Source: Candidatus Poseidoniaceae archaeon (GTDB taxonomy: Archaea; Thermoplasmatota; Poseidoniia; Poseidoniales; Poseidoniaceae). From it: a stretch of DNA of 37,609 nt. Both the position numbers and the translations under genes were made by a program. Location: the NCBI GenBank assembly GCA_028821785.1, contig JAPKFC010000010.1, positions 1 through 37,609 on the forward strand, in the 5' to 3' direction. Below are positions 17,327-26,186 of the stretch, piece by piece. The notes under the pieces are model-generated. The model was given only the letters and a program-made list of their open reading frames with translations, searched no databases and was not told the origin of the DNA. Every line of letters begins with the position of its first letter. Position 1 is the stretch's first letter.

Positions 17327-18442
17327 ATGGGGGACCAAAGTCGCAAGTTTACGCCAAGGCAACGTAACCGTCGCCCCCTTGGCCAATCATCAAGCAAAAA
17401 TCAAGCACCTGCTAACCCTCTTCCCGCCCCGGTTAAGAGGGGTGATTATTGGTATGTTGCAGCACCGTTATCCTCAAGATTATACCAAAAAAGTGGTCTT
17501 GGACAAACAACATCTGACGGGGGCATTCTATTGCTTAGCGAAGAGGTATTATTCTGTCATTGGCATAGGCATATGCCTCTTCCATACGATTCATGGTTTA
17601 CCGAACAATTGGATTTAGATTCACAACACATTGCTCGTGCGGTAGTTTTTGATGTTGCAAGGAGTGGTGGCGAATTGGTAATTCCATCAGTTCATCTCAA
17701 AGATGAATTGACTGAAACGATTCACCCTAGTACATGGGCAGTAAGATGGAGAAGAGATCAATCATTTGGCAAAGAGCAGCCAGAGGCACAAGCGAGATGG
17801 GCTTGCACTACAGATTCGGTGGATATCGTTGAATTATTAGAGTGGGCGAGTAATGTCAAATCAGAAGGATATATTCCCGAATTATATATTGTTGATGAAG
17901 AGATGGATGTGACTATGTACAGGCTTGACAATATTGATATGGAAGGCAATCAAAAAACCTGGAATCAGTTAACTGAAACAGAGCAGGATTCAATACGCCA
18001 ATTTTGGTCACAGAAACTTCCGTGGGGTGATGGCTGGTACATCCCTTCTCAGCAGCAATGGGCATGGACTGCAGTTGGTGTTGAGCATATGAGCGGTAGA
18101 CTGTTGAGGCGAGAAGAGGGTGAATGGCTTGCAAATATACTTTCAAATGACAATCAATCTTCCAATGTAGATTCTCTTTTCGCTCACTTGATGGCAAAAG
18201 GGCTAATAATCCGACCTGGATTCAAATTTGGCTGTCGTTGGAGAGTTTATGATGCTGCAGTGGAGAAATCCCATGCTCCATGGCTAGTACAAACCGAATC
18301 GGATGCACCTTCAACTTGGGAGGGGGTTTGTCTTTCCGTTAGATTAGCAGAAGGTGTGCACAAGAGTTGGGTCTGTATTATAGCGCAGCAAGATGATTGG
18401 AATTGCCTCCAAATAAAGCGCTGGTTACCTGGAAAAAATTAA
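17327..18442 (+). CDS. endA: tRNA-splicing endonuclease, long (fused, homodimer-type) subunit
   Basis: Cuts introns out of precursor tRNA at the bulge-helix-bulge. The catalytic C-terminal domain shows FAHLMAKGLIIRPGFKFGCRW, then Tyr308, His316 in KSHAPWLV and Lys346 in GVHKSWV, the family triad. The N-terminal half carries a second, degenerate copy of the subunit fold (SGLGQTTSDGGILLLSEE), so at 371 residues this is the fused type that acts as a homodimer, as in several Euryarchaeota. ATG 17327 gives a natural N-terminus with a basic stretch (KFTPRQRNRR); the frame could extend to an ATG at 17282. Its TAA overlaps the stop of the convergent metalloprotease gene. Archease nearby belongs to the same pathway. 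Confidence 0.9.
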   Translation: MGDQSRKFTPRQRNRRPLGQSSSKNQAPANPLPAPVKRGDYWYVAAPLSSRLYQKSGLGQTTSDGGILLLSEEVLFCHWHRHMPLPYDSWFTEQLDLDSQHIARAVVFDVARSGGELVIPSVHLKDELTETIHPSTWAVRWRRDQSFGKEQPEAQARWACTTDSVDIVELLEWASNVKSEGYIPELYIVDEEMDVTMYRLDNIDMEGNQKTWNQLTETEQDSIRQFWSQKLPWGDGWYIPSQQQWAWTAVGVEHMSGRLLRREEGEWLANILSNDNQSSNVDSLFAHLMAKGLIIRPGFKFGCRWRVYDAAVEKSHAPWLVQTESDAPSTWEGVCLSVRLAEGVHKSWVCIIAQQDDWNCLQIKRWLPGKN

Positions 18443-20574
18443 TCAATTAATCTTCCCCATGGATCTAATTGTGGATGATTTTCTTCGATTGGATCAATAC
18501 TAATTTGTTCATTTATTGTATCAATCTCTTGTGTATTATTAGTTTCATTTGAGATTGATTTCTTCTTATTAATGGTGTCCCGCATTCCAAGAATGGTCCA
18601 TAACATCGCTAAAGCGCCTGCTACTGCAAGCAGATTGGAAGGCTTTCTCCATTGTTCCAGTTCTGACGAATCTGATTGCGCAATAAATTCAACAGGGTAT
18701 TCCCATCTATGTCCGGAAAATGAAACCAGTACGATTTCTCCATTTACAATCATTCCGTCACTAAGTAAACCCTTTGGGTCTATTTCAATAATTAATTGAC
18801 TAGATTCATCTAAAATTATTTCATCGCTTGTTTCAGCAATGCGTGATAGTGGACCATTAACTTCGACTCTAAATGAATTTGAAAAATTACCTATTGAATC
18901 AATTTCTACGGTTATTTGCTGCTGCTGTTCAAAATCAATTTTTCCGATTATTTCGCTTGGAATAGGTATTTTCCCCAGCGTTAATAGCATTGTATTTATT
19001 TCAAAATAAGAACTTCCACAAGAAATTGATCCGGATAATACAGACTGCGATTGTGGAGTTCTAGTTCCGTTAATTATGGCAGAAAATTGTTTTGTACCAG
19101 CAGTCATTTGAGCATCGCTAGAACTTGCAAAGAAAATTTGATTGCCATCAGATAGTAACAAATCTAATTCCATAAGGCAATTTTCAGAACCAGTCGCAGT
19201 GAAGGTAAAATCATCACCAGGAAGAATTACATAGCCATGGTCTTGGAGATCAATATCCATTGAAGGAGAGCAATTAGGGGCAGTAAAGTTGACAAAAAAT
19301 TCTTCGTTATGTTCTACGGTGGCAACCCACGGAACTAACACTCCATCGTGATCAAAAATCTTTACTCCATCAGCCCCAAAACTACCTGAATTAAATAAAT
19401 CAGCAGCCTCTCCACTATTGGTTCCACTGGTCATGTCATTTCTTCCGTCCGCTTCGATTACCGATAACCAAGGTTGCGCAGGGTCTCTATTCAATTCATT
19501 CTGTTCCACATCACCTACGCTCTTGTCTTGATATGTTACTAGAAGTCCTGAACCGGGTAGGTGTGAATCAAAACCACTATTGCTTCTATATTCTAACCAA
19601 ATTACTTCTGATTGAGATATTTGAATTTTCAAAGTATTACCCCCTTCACTCATGCCGGTCATTTTGATACTTGGTCCAATGCACGGAGAGATTGCACTAC
19701 TCGGCCATTGCAAATCCATATTTTGTTGACGCATTGCACCTATTAATTCTAGACTTGCAGCTGTAGGTAAAGCAGGCCAAGAACCCCCGCCATTCCAGTT
19801 TCCACTGGCCATAATATCCCAATCTCCAACTCCCTTCCATTGATGAGTTTGGAATGTATCGTGAACTGGGTATAAGTCTAGGGATCCCATTTGATGTAAC
19901 ATTTCGTGCAGCATTGTTCCTATTCCACTTGACCCAGTACGCAAACTAGACATTGTATAGTGTCCAACTTTCAAATCCTTTGAAATTTCTATTGGTTCTT
20001 TAAAAGTGGTATAATGGCTCCAAATCCTATCACTTGAACCTGTATTTTCTTCTTGCCCCTTGGTCGTATGTAAAATCAATAACCTATCGACCCAACCATC
20101 ACCATCTAAGTCGTAGTGACTCCAATTCACAGTGGAAATATGACTTTCAATTGCTTCCTGAGCTAATGCCATTGGTAGAAATTCACCATCTTTATCAACA
20201 TCTCTTTGCCCATTGACATCAGAACCATAGTCGGCTAGAACACCAGATGCTCGAGTTACATCATCGGCAACAAGAATATCAACAGATGATTGACCTCCAC
20301 TTATTTGTTCAATATAATCTACTGCACTTTCTTGTAGAATATTTCTTGCTTGTTGTGGACCCCATGCTGAATCCGCTGGGGATTGCTCAAAATCAATAAT
20401 CAATACTAGCCATCTTTCGTCTTGTTGTAAGTTCAATATAGGGGATTTCTCTTCTGATGATACAATGATTGCGTTTTCACGCATCCATTGCTCGATGGTA
20501 TCACCATTTGAGTAAGACCACGAACTCGCTAGAAGGAGAACCACTAAAAATGGTACACCAAGTGCAGGTCGCAT
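18439..20574 (-). CDS. Secreted M6-family metalloprotease, membrane-anchored
   Basis: Zinc metalloprotease of the immune inhibitor A-like M6 family. The zinc motif HEMLHQMGSLD (HExxHxxGxxD) is near residue 223. It has an N-terminal signal peptide (PFLVVLLLASSWSYS), the M6 segment DLDGDGWVDRLLILHTTKG, and WDIMASGNWNGGGSWP after the zinc site. Beta-rich C-terminal domains lead to a single helix (LLAVAGALAMLWTILGM) and a short cytoplasmic tail, so the enzyme is probably displayed on the cell surface. Length is 711 residues. Likely role is breakdown of extracellular protein, which suits a heterotroph together with PepP. It lies about 50 bases after tatC on the same strand; export route (Sec or Tat) is unclear because no twin-arginine is seen. 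Confidence 0.9.
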   Translation of the reverse strand: MRPALGVPFLVVLLLASSWSYSNGDTIEQWMRENAIIVSSEEKSPILNLQQDERWLVLIIDFEQSPADSAWGPQQARNILQESAVDYIEQISGGQSSVDILVADDVTRASGVLADYGSDVNGQRDVDKDGEFLPMALAQEAIESHISTVNWSHYDLDGDGWVDRLLILHTTKGQEENTGSSDRIWSHYTTFKEPIEISKDLKVGHYTMSSLRTGSSGIGTMLHEMLHQMGSLDLYPVHDTFQTHQWKGVGDWDIMASGNWNGGGSWPALPTAASLELIGAMRQQNMDLQWPSSAISPCIGPSIKMTGMSEGGNTLKIQISQSEVIWLEYRSNSGFDSHLPGSGLLVTYQDKSVGDVEQNELNRDPAQPWLSVIEADGRNDMTSGTNSGEAADLFNSGSFGADGVKIFDHDGVLVPWVATVEHNEEFFVNFTAPNCSPSMDIDLQDHGYVILPGDDFTFTATGSENCLMELDLLLSDGNQIFFASSSDAQMTAGTKQFSAIINGTRTPQSQSVLSGSISCGSSYFEINTMLLTLGKIPIPSEIIGKIDFEQQQQITVEIDSIGNFSNSFRVEVNGPLSRIAETSDEIILDESSQLIIEIDPKGLLSDGMIVNGEIVLVSFSGHRWEYPVEFIAQSDSSELEQWRKPSNLLAVAGALAMLWTILGMRDTINKKKSISNETNNTQEIDTINEQISIDPIEENHPQLDPWGRLID

Positions 20575-20622
20575 AACAACGCCTACTGCTCAAATCGTTT
20601 CAACGTTGGTGTAAATAGATTC

Positions 20623-21951
20623 TCAATTGATTATTTTTAAATCTAAATCAAGAGTTGACAACTGCTTAACGATTCCATCAATTTCACATCCGTATGTATT
20701 GATAAATGCTGTATCTGAATCAAGTTGTAAGCCCCAACGTCTATCCTTTGCTCTTGAATCTAATACAATTGATCTGGGTAATCGAGATGCCTTTTTCAGT
20801 ACTTCAACTAACCGGAAAGGTAAATCTTCTGCTAACCAAGGATTGTTTTGGCTAGCGATAGCAAGTACAGCATCAAGTCCAAGTTGATTCTGTGGTATAG
20901 TTCGGTAAGATTGAATCTGCATTAGTTCTAATCCCCTCACATCACAACTTAGTGAATGGCAATTTCTCTTGAATAAATGTGGTAACGGTTCGCCATTACA
21001 TCCGGAAATAAATACATCTGTTATACGTTCTACCCTTACTTTATCTAACAACTCTAAGCGTTCCTTTCTACTGTTACATAATCCATTATATGTTGAAATA
21101 TTTAGGTCTAGAGTGCTTTTTGAAGAAATGGATTCACATCCGCCATCACAGCGACAATCTGCGATTAAGATATTTCTTTTCGCTCCTTCAAAGTCATATA
21201 CATGAGATCCAGAATTAATGCCTTTTGGAATCATCGAAGTCCATCTTAACGATATCAATTCCACTGAAAGTATTGATATTAGAATAATACTGAAAACAAT
21301 CATTCCACCTACTTCTGGCAAAGATAGTGCGAGTAACATTACTAATAATCCATGAACTCTAAGTCTCCACCAGTCAGCAGTTTTTTGATTAAGATTACCA
21401 GTTAAACCTGCAATTACCATTGCTAAGCCTGCAATTACAATCAGCATTTGTGCCCAAACTAAGGATATAGCAAATTGTAACATCAATGGCGCATCATACA
21501 TCGGAGTGAAACCCATTCCGATATTGCTTGCATGACCAAATGAAAACACTCTTGGTACAATCCACAAGATGGTAATTGACATTACTGATAAAATGCCTAT
21601 CGAGCCACCTATTACCCAATATAAGAACCATTTTTTCTCACTGGGCAATAGTCCTGATTTTGCGAAGGAATATGATTGGTAAACCAATATTGGAATTGAA
21701 GATAAGATGCCCAATACTGTTGCAGATAACCACCTGACTGCGCTCCATCTAGCAGGGTCATAGAGGTTTAGACAGTCAGATGTACATGGTTGCATTATTT
21801 GTAATAATTGACTCAGTATTGAATCGATCCAATTCATCCATATCGCAGTAAAAATTAGTGATGAAACTAATACCAAAGTCATTCTATTAGTGAATTCATC
21901 AACATGAGAATTGACAGTGTTATCTTTATCGGTCTCTAATAACAAAGACAT
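20623..21951 (-). CDS. tatC: TatC-family twin-arginine translocase with Cys-rich C-terminal extension
   Basis: Membrane core of the Tat export system, which moves folded proteins. The N-terminus HVDEFTNRM matches the HLxELRxR helix start of TatC. IPILVYQSYSFAKSGLLPSEKKW matches the P.i.yQ.w.F..PgL...E+ loop. Six hydrophobic segments lie between residues about 25 and 245, and the LALSLPE near TM5-6 fits the conserved Pro. TatC normally ends there. Here about 195 further residues follow with eight cysteines (DCRCDGGC, NGLC, ISGC, NCHSLSC, YGCE) and no membrane segment, probably cytoplasmic. That extension distantly recalls the N-terminal region of HdrA. A GAGGTAATCTT ribosome binding site precedes ATG 21951. 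TatC confidence is good; the extension's identity is inference. Confidence 0.82.
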   Translation of the reverse strand: MSLLLETDKDNTVNSHVDEFTNRMTLVLVSSLIFTAIWMNWIDSILSQLLQIMQPCTSDCLNLYDPARWSAVRWLSATVLGILSSIPILVYQSYSFAKSGLLPSEKKWFLYWVIGGSIGILSVMSITILWIVPRVFSFGHASNIGMGFTPMYDAPLMLQFAISLVWAQMLIVIAGLAMVIAGLTGNLNQKTADWWRLRVHGLLVMLLALSLPEVGGMIVFSIILISILSVELISLRWTSMIPKGINSGSHVYDFEGAKRNILIADCRCDGGCESISSKSTLDLNISTYNGLCNSRKERLELLDKVRVERITDVFISGCNGEPLPHLFKRNCHSLSCDVRGLELMQIQSYRTIPQNQLGLDAVLAIASQNNPWLAEDLPFRLVEVLKKASRLPRSIVLDSRAKDRRWGLQLDSDTAFINTYGCEIDGIVKQLSTLDLDLKIIN

Positions 21952-21992
21952 AAGATTACCTCAAGCCATTAAATAAATGGAATGTGAGTGTC

Positions 21993-22949
21993 TCAAATGA
22001 GATCTGTATATGTCTTTTCTGCACGAGCTTGAACTATTGTTCTGTAAACTCCGAATATGGCCCAAAGAGCCAACATCCCGACAACGAGTGGATAGCCATA
22101 GGCGAATCCTTCACGTATCGTGAATGCGAATAATGCGGTTAGTAATATCGAAACTATACCTCTGCGGATACCTTGAGGCATGGCTAAACTTCTATCGAGA
22201 TGAGGAGGTCCACCGCCGAACTTTCTTTCATAGAATTCACCTTGGAACACTGCAGCTACCAGCAAAACCGATAGTGTAGTCCAATAAAACAAATTACCAT
22301 TGTCAAAGTATTGATCTGCAATATGTTGCTGGCGTTCCGCTTCCAATTCTGCAGGGTCTACATCAGCAACGAATAACGAGTCATAATCTCCAACACTAAT
22401 TGTTCTCAACGCGAGCCCATCTTCATCATCATTTGTTGCGGTATCCGGTGCACTGATTGAAAAAGATAGGATATTCCAGTGGTCATTTTCGTCTGGTAGA
22501 CCATCGCCATTAACTGCATTTCCAACTAACTGGAAAGCAATTATGCCGACATCTTCGGCAGGGGCAGTCCAAGTAACAATCCAATCATTACCAGGTGTTG
22601 ACTGAGATAATGCACCAGGTTCATCTGTAACAGATTGAGAACCATCTCCAGGTGTCAATGTTCCACTATTGTAATCCCATAGCATGAATCCACCTAAGGA
22701 ATTAGATGCATCTTGTAAAGAAATAGTGAAATCATAACTCTGTCCTGCATCGTATGAACGAGGGATACCAGAGATTGAAACAACAACATTGTTGCTTGGA
22801 GAACCACCACCATGACATGAACATCCAGTTTCAACAACCAAATTTCCATTATTTTCCCATGGTGGCCCTGTAGATACTCCAAGAGCAGGAGCAATGAATA
22901 GCAGAGCCATCAAAGAAACGATTAGCAAACGACCACGACTTGATATCAT
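21993..22949 (-). CDS. Secreted membrane protein with CxCH motif (choice-of-anchor-V/Reeler-like)
   Basis: An N-terminal signal peptide (RLLIVSLMALLFIAPALG) leads to TGCSCHGGGSPSNN at residues 41-54, followed by a beta-sandwich of about 130 residues (SYDFTISLQDASNSLGGFML) that resembles the 'choice-of-anchor V' / Reeler-like domain. Those proteins usually carry a haem-type CxxCH at this place; here only one residue separates the cysteines (Cys43, Cys45, His46). Three transmembrane helices lie in the C-terminal third (about 220-240, 265-285, 290-312). AGGTGAGATT precedes ATG 22949. It lies between pntB and tatC on the same strand. Function is unknown; an electron-transfer or metal-binding surface role is only a guess. 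Confidence 0.7.
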   Translation of the reverse strand: MISSRGRLLIVSLMALLFIAPALGVSTGPPWENNGNLVVETGCSCHGGGSPSNNVVVSISGIPRSYDAGQSYDFTISLQDASNSLGGFMLWDYNSGTLTPGDGSQSVTDEPGALSQSTPGNDWIVTWTAPAEDVGIIAFQLVGNAVNGDGLPDENDHWNILSFSISAPDTATNDDEDGLALRTISVGDYDSLFVADVDPAELEAERQQHIADQYFDNGNLFYWTTLSVLLVAAVFQGEFYERKFGGGPPHLDRSLAMPQGIRRGIVSILLTALFAFTIREGFAYGYPLVVGMLALWAIFGVYRTIVQARAEKTYTDLI

Positions 22950-23050
22950 AATCTCACCTATTCTTCTCCACCTGCGCTCGCCCTTTGAACATTACTTCTA
23001 AGCAATGCCTCTACCGTTCAATAATTCTCTCTGAGATTATGACTAGGCAA

Positions 23051-24487
23051 TCAATTTTCTTTGATTGAATTATTCAATGCAGTCATCATTTTCTTACCAT
23101 CACCAAATAGCATCATTGTCTTGTCCATATAGAATAGGTCATTGTCAACTCCGGCATATCCAACGCTCAAAGAACGCTTGATGATGACAACAGTTCTTGC
23201 TGCATCAACATCGATAATTGGCATACCTGCAAGTGGACCTTCACCGCTGCGAGCTGCTGGATTGGTAGTGTCATTGGCACCGATGACCACTGCAACATCA
23301 CAATCTGGGAACTCTGAATTAATTTCATCCATCTCAATCAATTGCTCATAAGGAACATTTGCTTCAGCCAGTAGGACGTTCATGTGACCAGGCATTCTAC
23401 CTGCAACAGGGTGAATTGCATATTTGACTTCAGTATCGTATTTTTCAGTGATTAAATCTGCAAACTCTTTGACTTGATGCTGGCATTGAGAAACAGCCAT
23501 TCCATATCCTGGAATAATTATTACTTTTCGTGCACCATCGATCATCATTGCAACTTCATCAGCATCAGAACCTACCTTTGTACGAGTTAAGTCTACTTTT
23601 TCACCACTTCCACCAAAGGACTTGAACAATACATCAATCAATCTACGATTCATTGCTTTGCACATAATGAATGTTAGAATGATTCCCGAAGCACCTACTA
23701 GTGAACCAGCGACTATCAGTACAGAGTTTGAGAAAATAAATCCTGTGAACGCTGCAGCGATTCCAGATAATGAGTTTAGTAGTGAAACAACAACTGGCAT
23801 ATCAGCACCACCAATAGGTAGGACTAAGATAATTCCAAGAACACATGAAATTCCAATAATAGCCCATAGGTAATCAGAATTAGTTGGTTCTGAAATACTC
23901 ATGTAAATTAATACTGCAACCGATATCAATAATATGATTTTAACCGGATTTAACCAAGCAGGACCCCAAGTAGGTGTCTTTATCCACTTGCCAAATATTT
24001 CTACTCCACCTTTGAGTTTGTACATTGCCAATAATGAACCGGTCAATGTCATCCATCCAACCAGAGCGGATAGTCCAGCAGCAACCATAGTCACAGTCAA
24101 TTCAAGACCAGCAGGAATTGTTCCACCATCGATATACTTCCATGTTTCAGATAATGCAACCAATGCACTTGCAGCACCTCCAAATCCATTGAACAGTGCG
24201 ACCATTTCCGGCATTCCAGTCATTTCAACCCTCACAGCCATCCAATAACCAATAAGTGAACCGATAGCCATTCCTGCAATAATTAGAGTCCATTGTGCTC
24301 CACCTTCAAGTTGCATACTCGCAACGGTGACAACAACAGCAACAAGCATTCCTAGTGCGCCTAATTGGTTGCCCCGTGGAGCAGTTCTAGGATGACCTAA
24401 CTTCTTCAATCCCATAATGAATAGAATCGCAGAAAACAGATAGCCAACAGAAATCCAGTTGCTCATAAAGTCAAGTATTGCAGACAT
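23051..24487 (-). CDS. pntB: NAD(P) transhydrogenase, beta subunit
   Basis: Part of the membrane proton-translocating transhydrogenase that exchanges reducing equivalents between NADH and NADPH. The N-terminal two thirds are transmembrane helices (from MSAILDFMSNWISVGYL). The C-terminal NADP-binding domain III begins with VIIIPGYGMAVSQCQHQV and shows HPVAGRMPGHMNVLLAEANVPYEQL, VVIGANDTTNPAA and MPIIDVDAARTV. ATG 24487 is chosen: GAGGTG stands eight bases upstream and the preceding gene's stop is one base away. The domain order and lengths are normal for PntB. Confidence 0.95.
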   Translation of the reverse strand: MSAILDFMSNWISVGYLFSAILFIMGLKKLGHPRTAPRGNQLGALGMLVAVVVTVASMQLEGGAQWTLIIAGMAIGSLIGYWMAVRVEMTGMPEMVALFNGFGGAASALVALSETWKYIDGGTIPAGLELTVTMVAAGLSALVGWMTLTGSLLAMYKLKGGVEIFGKWIKTPTWGPAWLNPVKIILLISVAVLIYMSISEPTNSDYLWAIIGISCVLGIILVLPIGGADMPVVVSLLNSLSGIAAAFTGFIFSNSVLIVAGSLVGASGIILTFIMCKAMNRRLIDVLFKSFGGSGEKVDLTRTKVGSDADEVAMMIDGARKVIIIPGYGMAVSQCQHQVKEFADLITEKYDTEVKYAIHPVAGRMPGHMNVLLAEANVPYEQLIEMDEINSEFPDCDVAVVIGANDTTNPAARSGEGPLAGMPIIDVDAARTVVIIKRSLSVGYAGVDNDLFYMDKTMMLFGDGKKMMTALNNSIKEN

Positions 24488-24488
24488 A

Positions 24489-24800
24489 TCAAGCACCTCT
24501 TCTCTTCTTTCCGGCAATCATATTTAACATACGATTGGTTACTGTAAATCCGCCAACTACATTGATCATAGCAAGAACTACTGCTACGAATGATAATATT
24601 CCAGATATGGCGGTATTTCCACCGGCATAAGCAACATTTGCACCAATTAGTGCGCCTACAATACTAATTCCAGATATTGCATTTGCACCACTCATCAATG
24701 GAGTGTGTAATGTGGCAGGAACTTTGGTGATTAATTCAACACCAAGGAAAATTGCCAATACGAATAATGTAATGCTACCGATTAATAATTCTGGACTCAT
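24489..24800 (-). CDS. pntAB: NAD(P) transhydrogenase, small membrane alpha-2 subunit (PntAB)
   Basis: A 103-residue membrane protein equal to the C-terminal membrane part of the bacterial alpha subunit, here as a separate gene. Helices are ELLIGSITLFVLAIFLGVELI, ANAISGISIVGALIGANVA and AISGILSFVAVVLAMINVVGGFTVTNRML, ending in basic KKRRGA. LHTPLMSGANAISGI is the conserved loop. Its ATG overlaps the stop of the upstream subunit gene (ATGA), and its TGA lies one base before pntB, so all three are coupled. Confidence 0.93.
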   Translation of the reverse strand: MSPELLIGSITLFVLAIFLGVELITKVPATLHTPLMSGANAISGISIVGALIGANVAYAGGNTAISGILSFVAVVLAMINVVGGFTVTNRMLNMIAGKKRRGA

Positions 24801-25960
24801 TGAACCACCCCTGCTAAGCGTGATTGCTTAGGATGGATTTCACCATCTTTGCAAATTAGGACGCCACCCATTCCACCAATGTGGAAGTCTGAACCTTCAG
24901 GTGCCCCAACAAGAACATCATCATCTTCACTGATTACTACTTCTCCTTCCTTCACTAGTGAAGTCATGAAAGTAGTTAGATTGTTTGAATACAACATACT
25001 TGCTGTATTTGCCAAGGTACCTGGTAGATTAGCAGTTCCTACAATTATTACGCCATTGCTGGTAGTGATTACTTCTCCAGCAACAGTGTCTTCACAGTTA
25101 CCACCTACATCGGCATTCATGTCAACTACAACTGCTCCAGACTTGAAATTTGCAACTGCTGATGAAGGTACTGTGATCGGTGCAGGTCTTCCAAATATTC
25201 TTGCGGTTGTTACAATTATATCTGCATCGGCTGCAACTCCACATACAGTGTCGTTTACCTTTTGAATAAATTCAGGGGTCAGAGGCTTAGCATAACCAGA
25301 TTCATCTTCAAAGTCATCCATTCCATCAACTTCGATGAATCGTCCTCCAACAGATTCTATTTGCTCAGCAGCAGACTTTCTTACATCCGATGCATAAACA
25401 ACAGCGCCTAGTCTCTTTGCGGTAGCGATTGCTTGTAATCCAGCGACACCACTTCCCATAATTACAACTTTAGCCGGACGCACTGTTCCAGCAGAGGTGG
25501 TCATCATCGGTATTCCTCTTGGCGTTCTTGCAGCGCCGATTAACACAGCTTTGTATCCTGCAAGATTATCTTGACTTGAATTAACATCCATTGATTGTGC
25601 ACGTGAAAGTCGTCGAGGAATCATATCCATCGATAGTAATGTGATTCCAGAATCAACACATGCTCTAACATTCTCCGGGCATCTAAAAGGATCTGCGACA
25701 CATGTTAGATTTGCGCCTTTAGAAATACCTTCAACACCAGGGAATCTAATACAAACGATGTTTGGACAAGATAGTACTTCGGCACGAGTAGAAATGGTTG
25801 CGCCTGCACTTTCATATTCGGAGTCTAAATAATTAGCAGACTCTCCTGAACCCTTTTCAACAAGAACTTCAAATCCAGCCTTCAATAATTTCTTAACACT
25901 TCCAGGAACAATTCCAACGCGTGTTTCACCTTCAAGTTCCATGGGTACTCCGAGTTTCAT
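24797..25960 (-). CDS. pntAA: NAD(P) transhydrogenase, NAD-binding alpha-1 subunit (PntAA)
   Basis: Soluble NAD-binding domain I of the transhydrogenase, of the alanine dehydrogenase/PNT superfamily. The N-terminus is KLGVPMELEGETRVGIVPGSVKKLLKAGFEV; the Rossmann motif VVIMGSGVAGLQAIATAKRLGAVVYASDVR follows the MDMIPRRLSRAQSMD segment, the known signature of PntA. ATG 25960 is chosen because GGTGAT lies just before it; the longer frame from 26056 has no homology-like N-terminus. First gene of the three-gene pnt operon. The start faces mdh across a 226-base divergent promoter region. Confidence 0.95.
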   Translation of the reverse strand: MKLGVPMELEGETRVGIVPGSVKKLLKAGFEVLVEKGSGESANYLDSEYESAGATISTRAEVLSCPNIVCIRFPGVEGISKGANLTCVADPFRCPENVRACVDSGITLLSMDMIPRRLSRAQSMDVNSSQDNLAGYKAVLIGAARTPRGIPMMTTSAGTVRPAKVVIMGSGVAGLQAIATAKRLGAVVYASDVRKSAAEQIESVGGRFIEVDGMDDFEDESGYAKPLTPEFIQKVNDTVCGVAADADIIVTTARIFGRPAPITVPSSAVANFKSGAVVVDMNADVGGNCEDTVAGEVITTSNGVIIVGTANLPGTLANTASMLYSNNLTTFMTSLVKEGEVVISEDDDVLVGAPEGSDFHIGGMGGVLICKDGEIHPKQSRLAGVVQ

Positions 25961-26090
25961 ATTATCACCAAAATTGCCAAATCCCGCACGATGTACATTC
26001 AGGATGTTTGAGGGCAATAGAAGGGGGTTTTTAGATAGCGCGCTTTTTATGGTCAATCTGTTCTAGTGATATATCGAAAAGTTATTGACT

Positions 26091-26111
26091 TTTTTTAAAT
26101 AATTTAATAAT
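26091..26111 (+). promoter_or_regulatory. Probable TATA region of mdh in the divergent mdh/pnt spacer
   Basis: The 226-base spacer between the pntAA and mdh starts contains a run of A and T only, with TTTAAATAA at 26094-26102, a good archaeal TATA box. It would place a transcript start near 26125 and a leader of about 60 bases. GTGATT (26177-26182) stands five bases... upstream of the mdh ATG as ribosome binding site. No hairpin or riboswitch was recognised in the spacer. Assigned by sequence similarity only. Confidence 0.45.
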
Positions 26112-26186
26112 TATCAGTGCAACTATTTTAGACAATCATACTTATGGAGGTCGGAGTTTTGGGAAAGATTGGGCAAGTGATTCACT

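Noticed and set aside
22809-22822. Haem c attachment site in the secreted membrane protein
   Set aside because: The motif is CxCH and not CxxCH, so it was listed as an oddity and not called a cytochrome.
26143-26186. Possible short upstream frame from ATG 26143 in the mdh leader
   Set aside because: It is out of frame with mdh, and the GTGATT site before ATG 26187 explains the mdh start; the GGAGG at 26146 has no good start codon at the right distance in a convincing frame.
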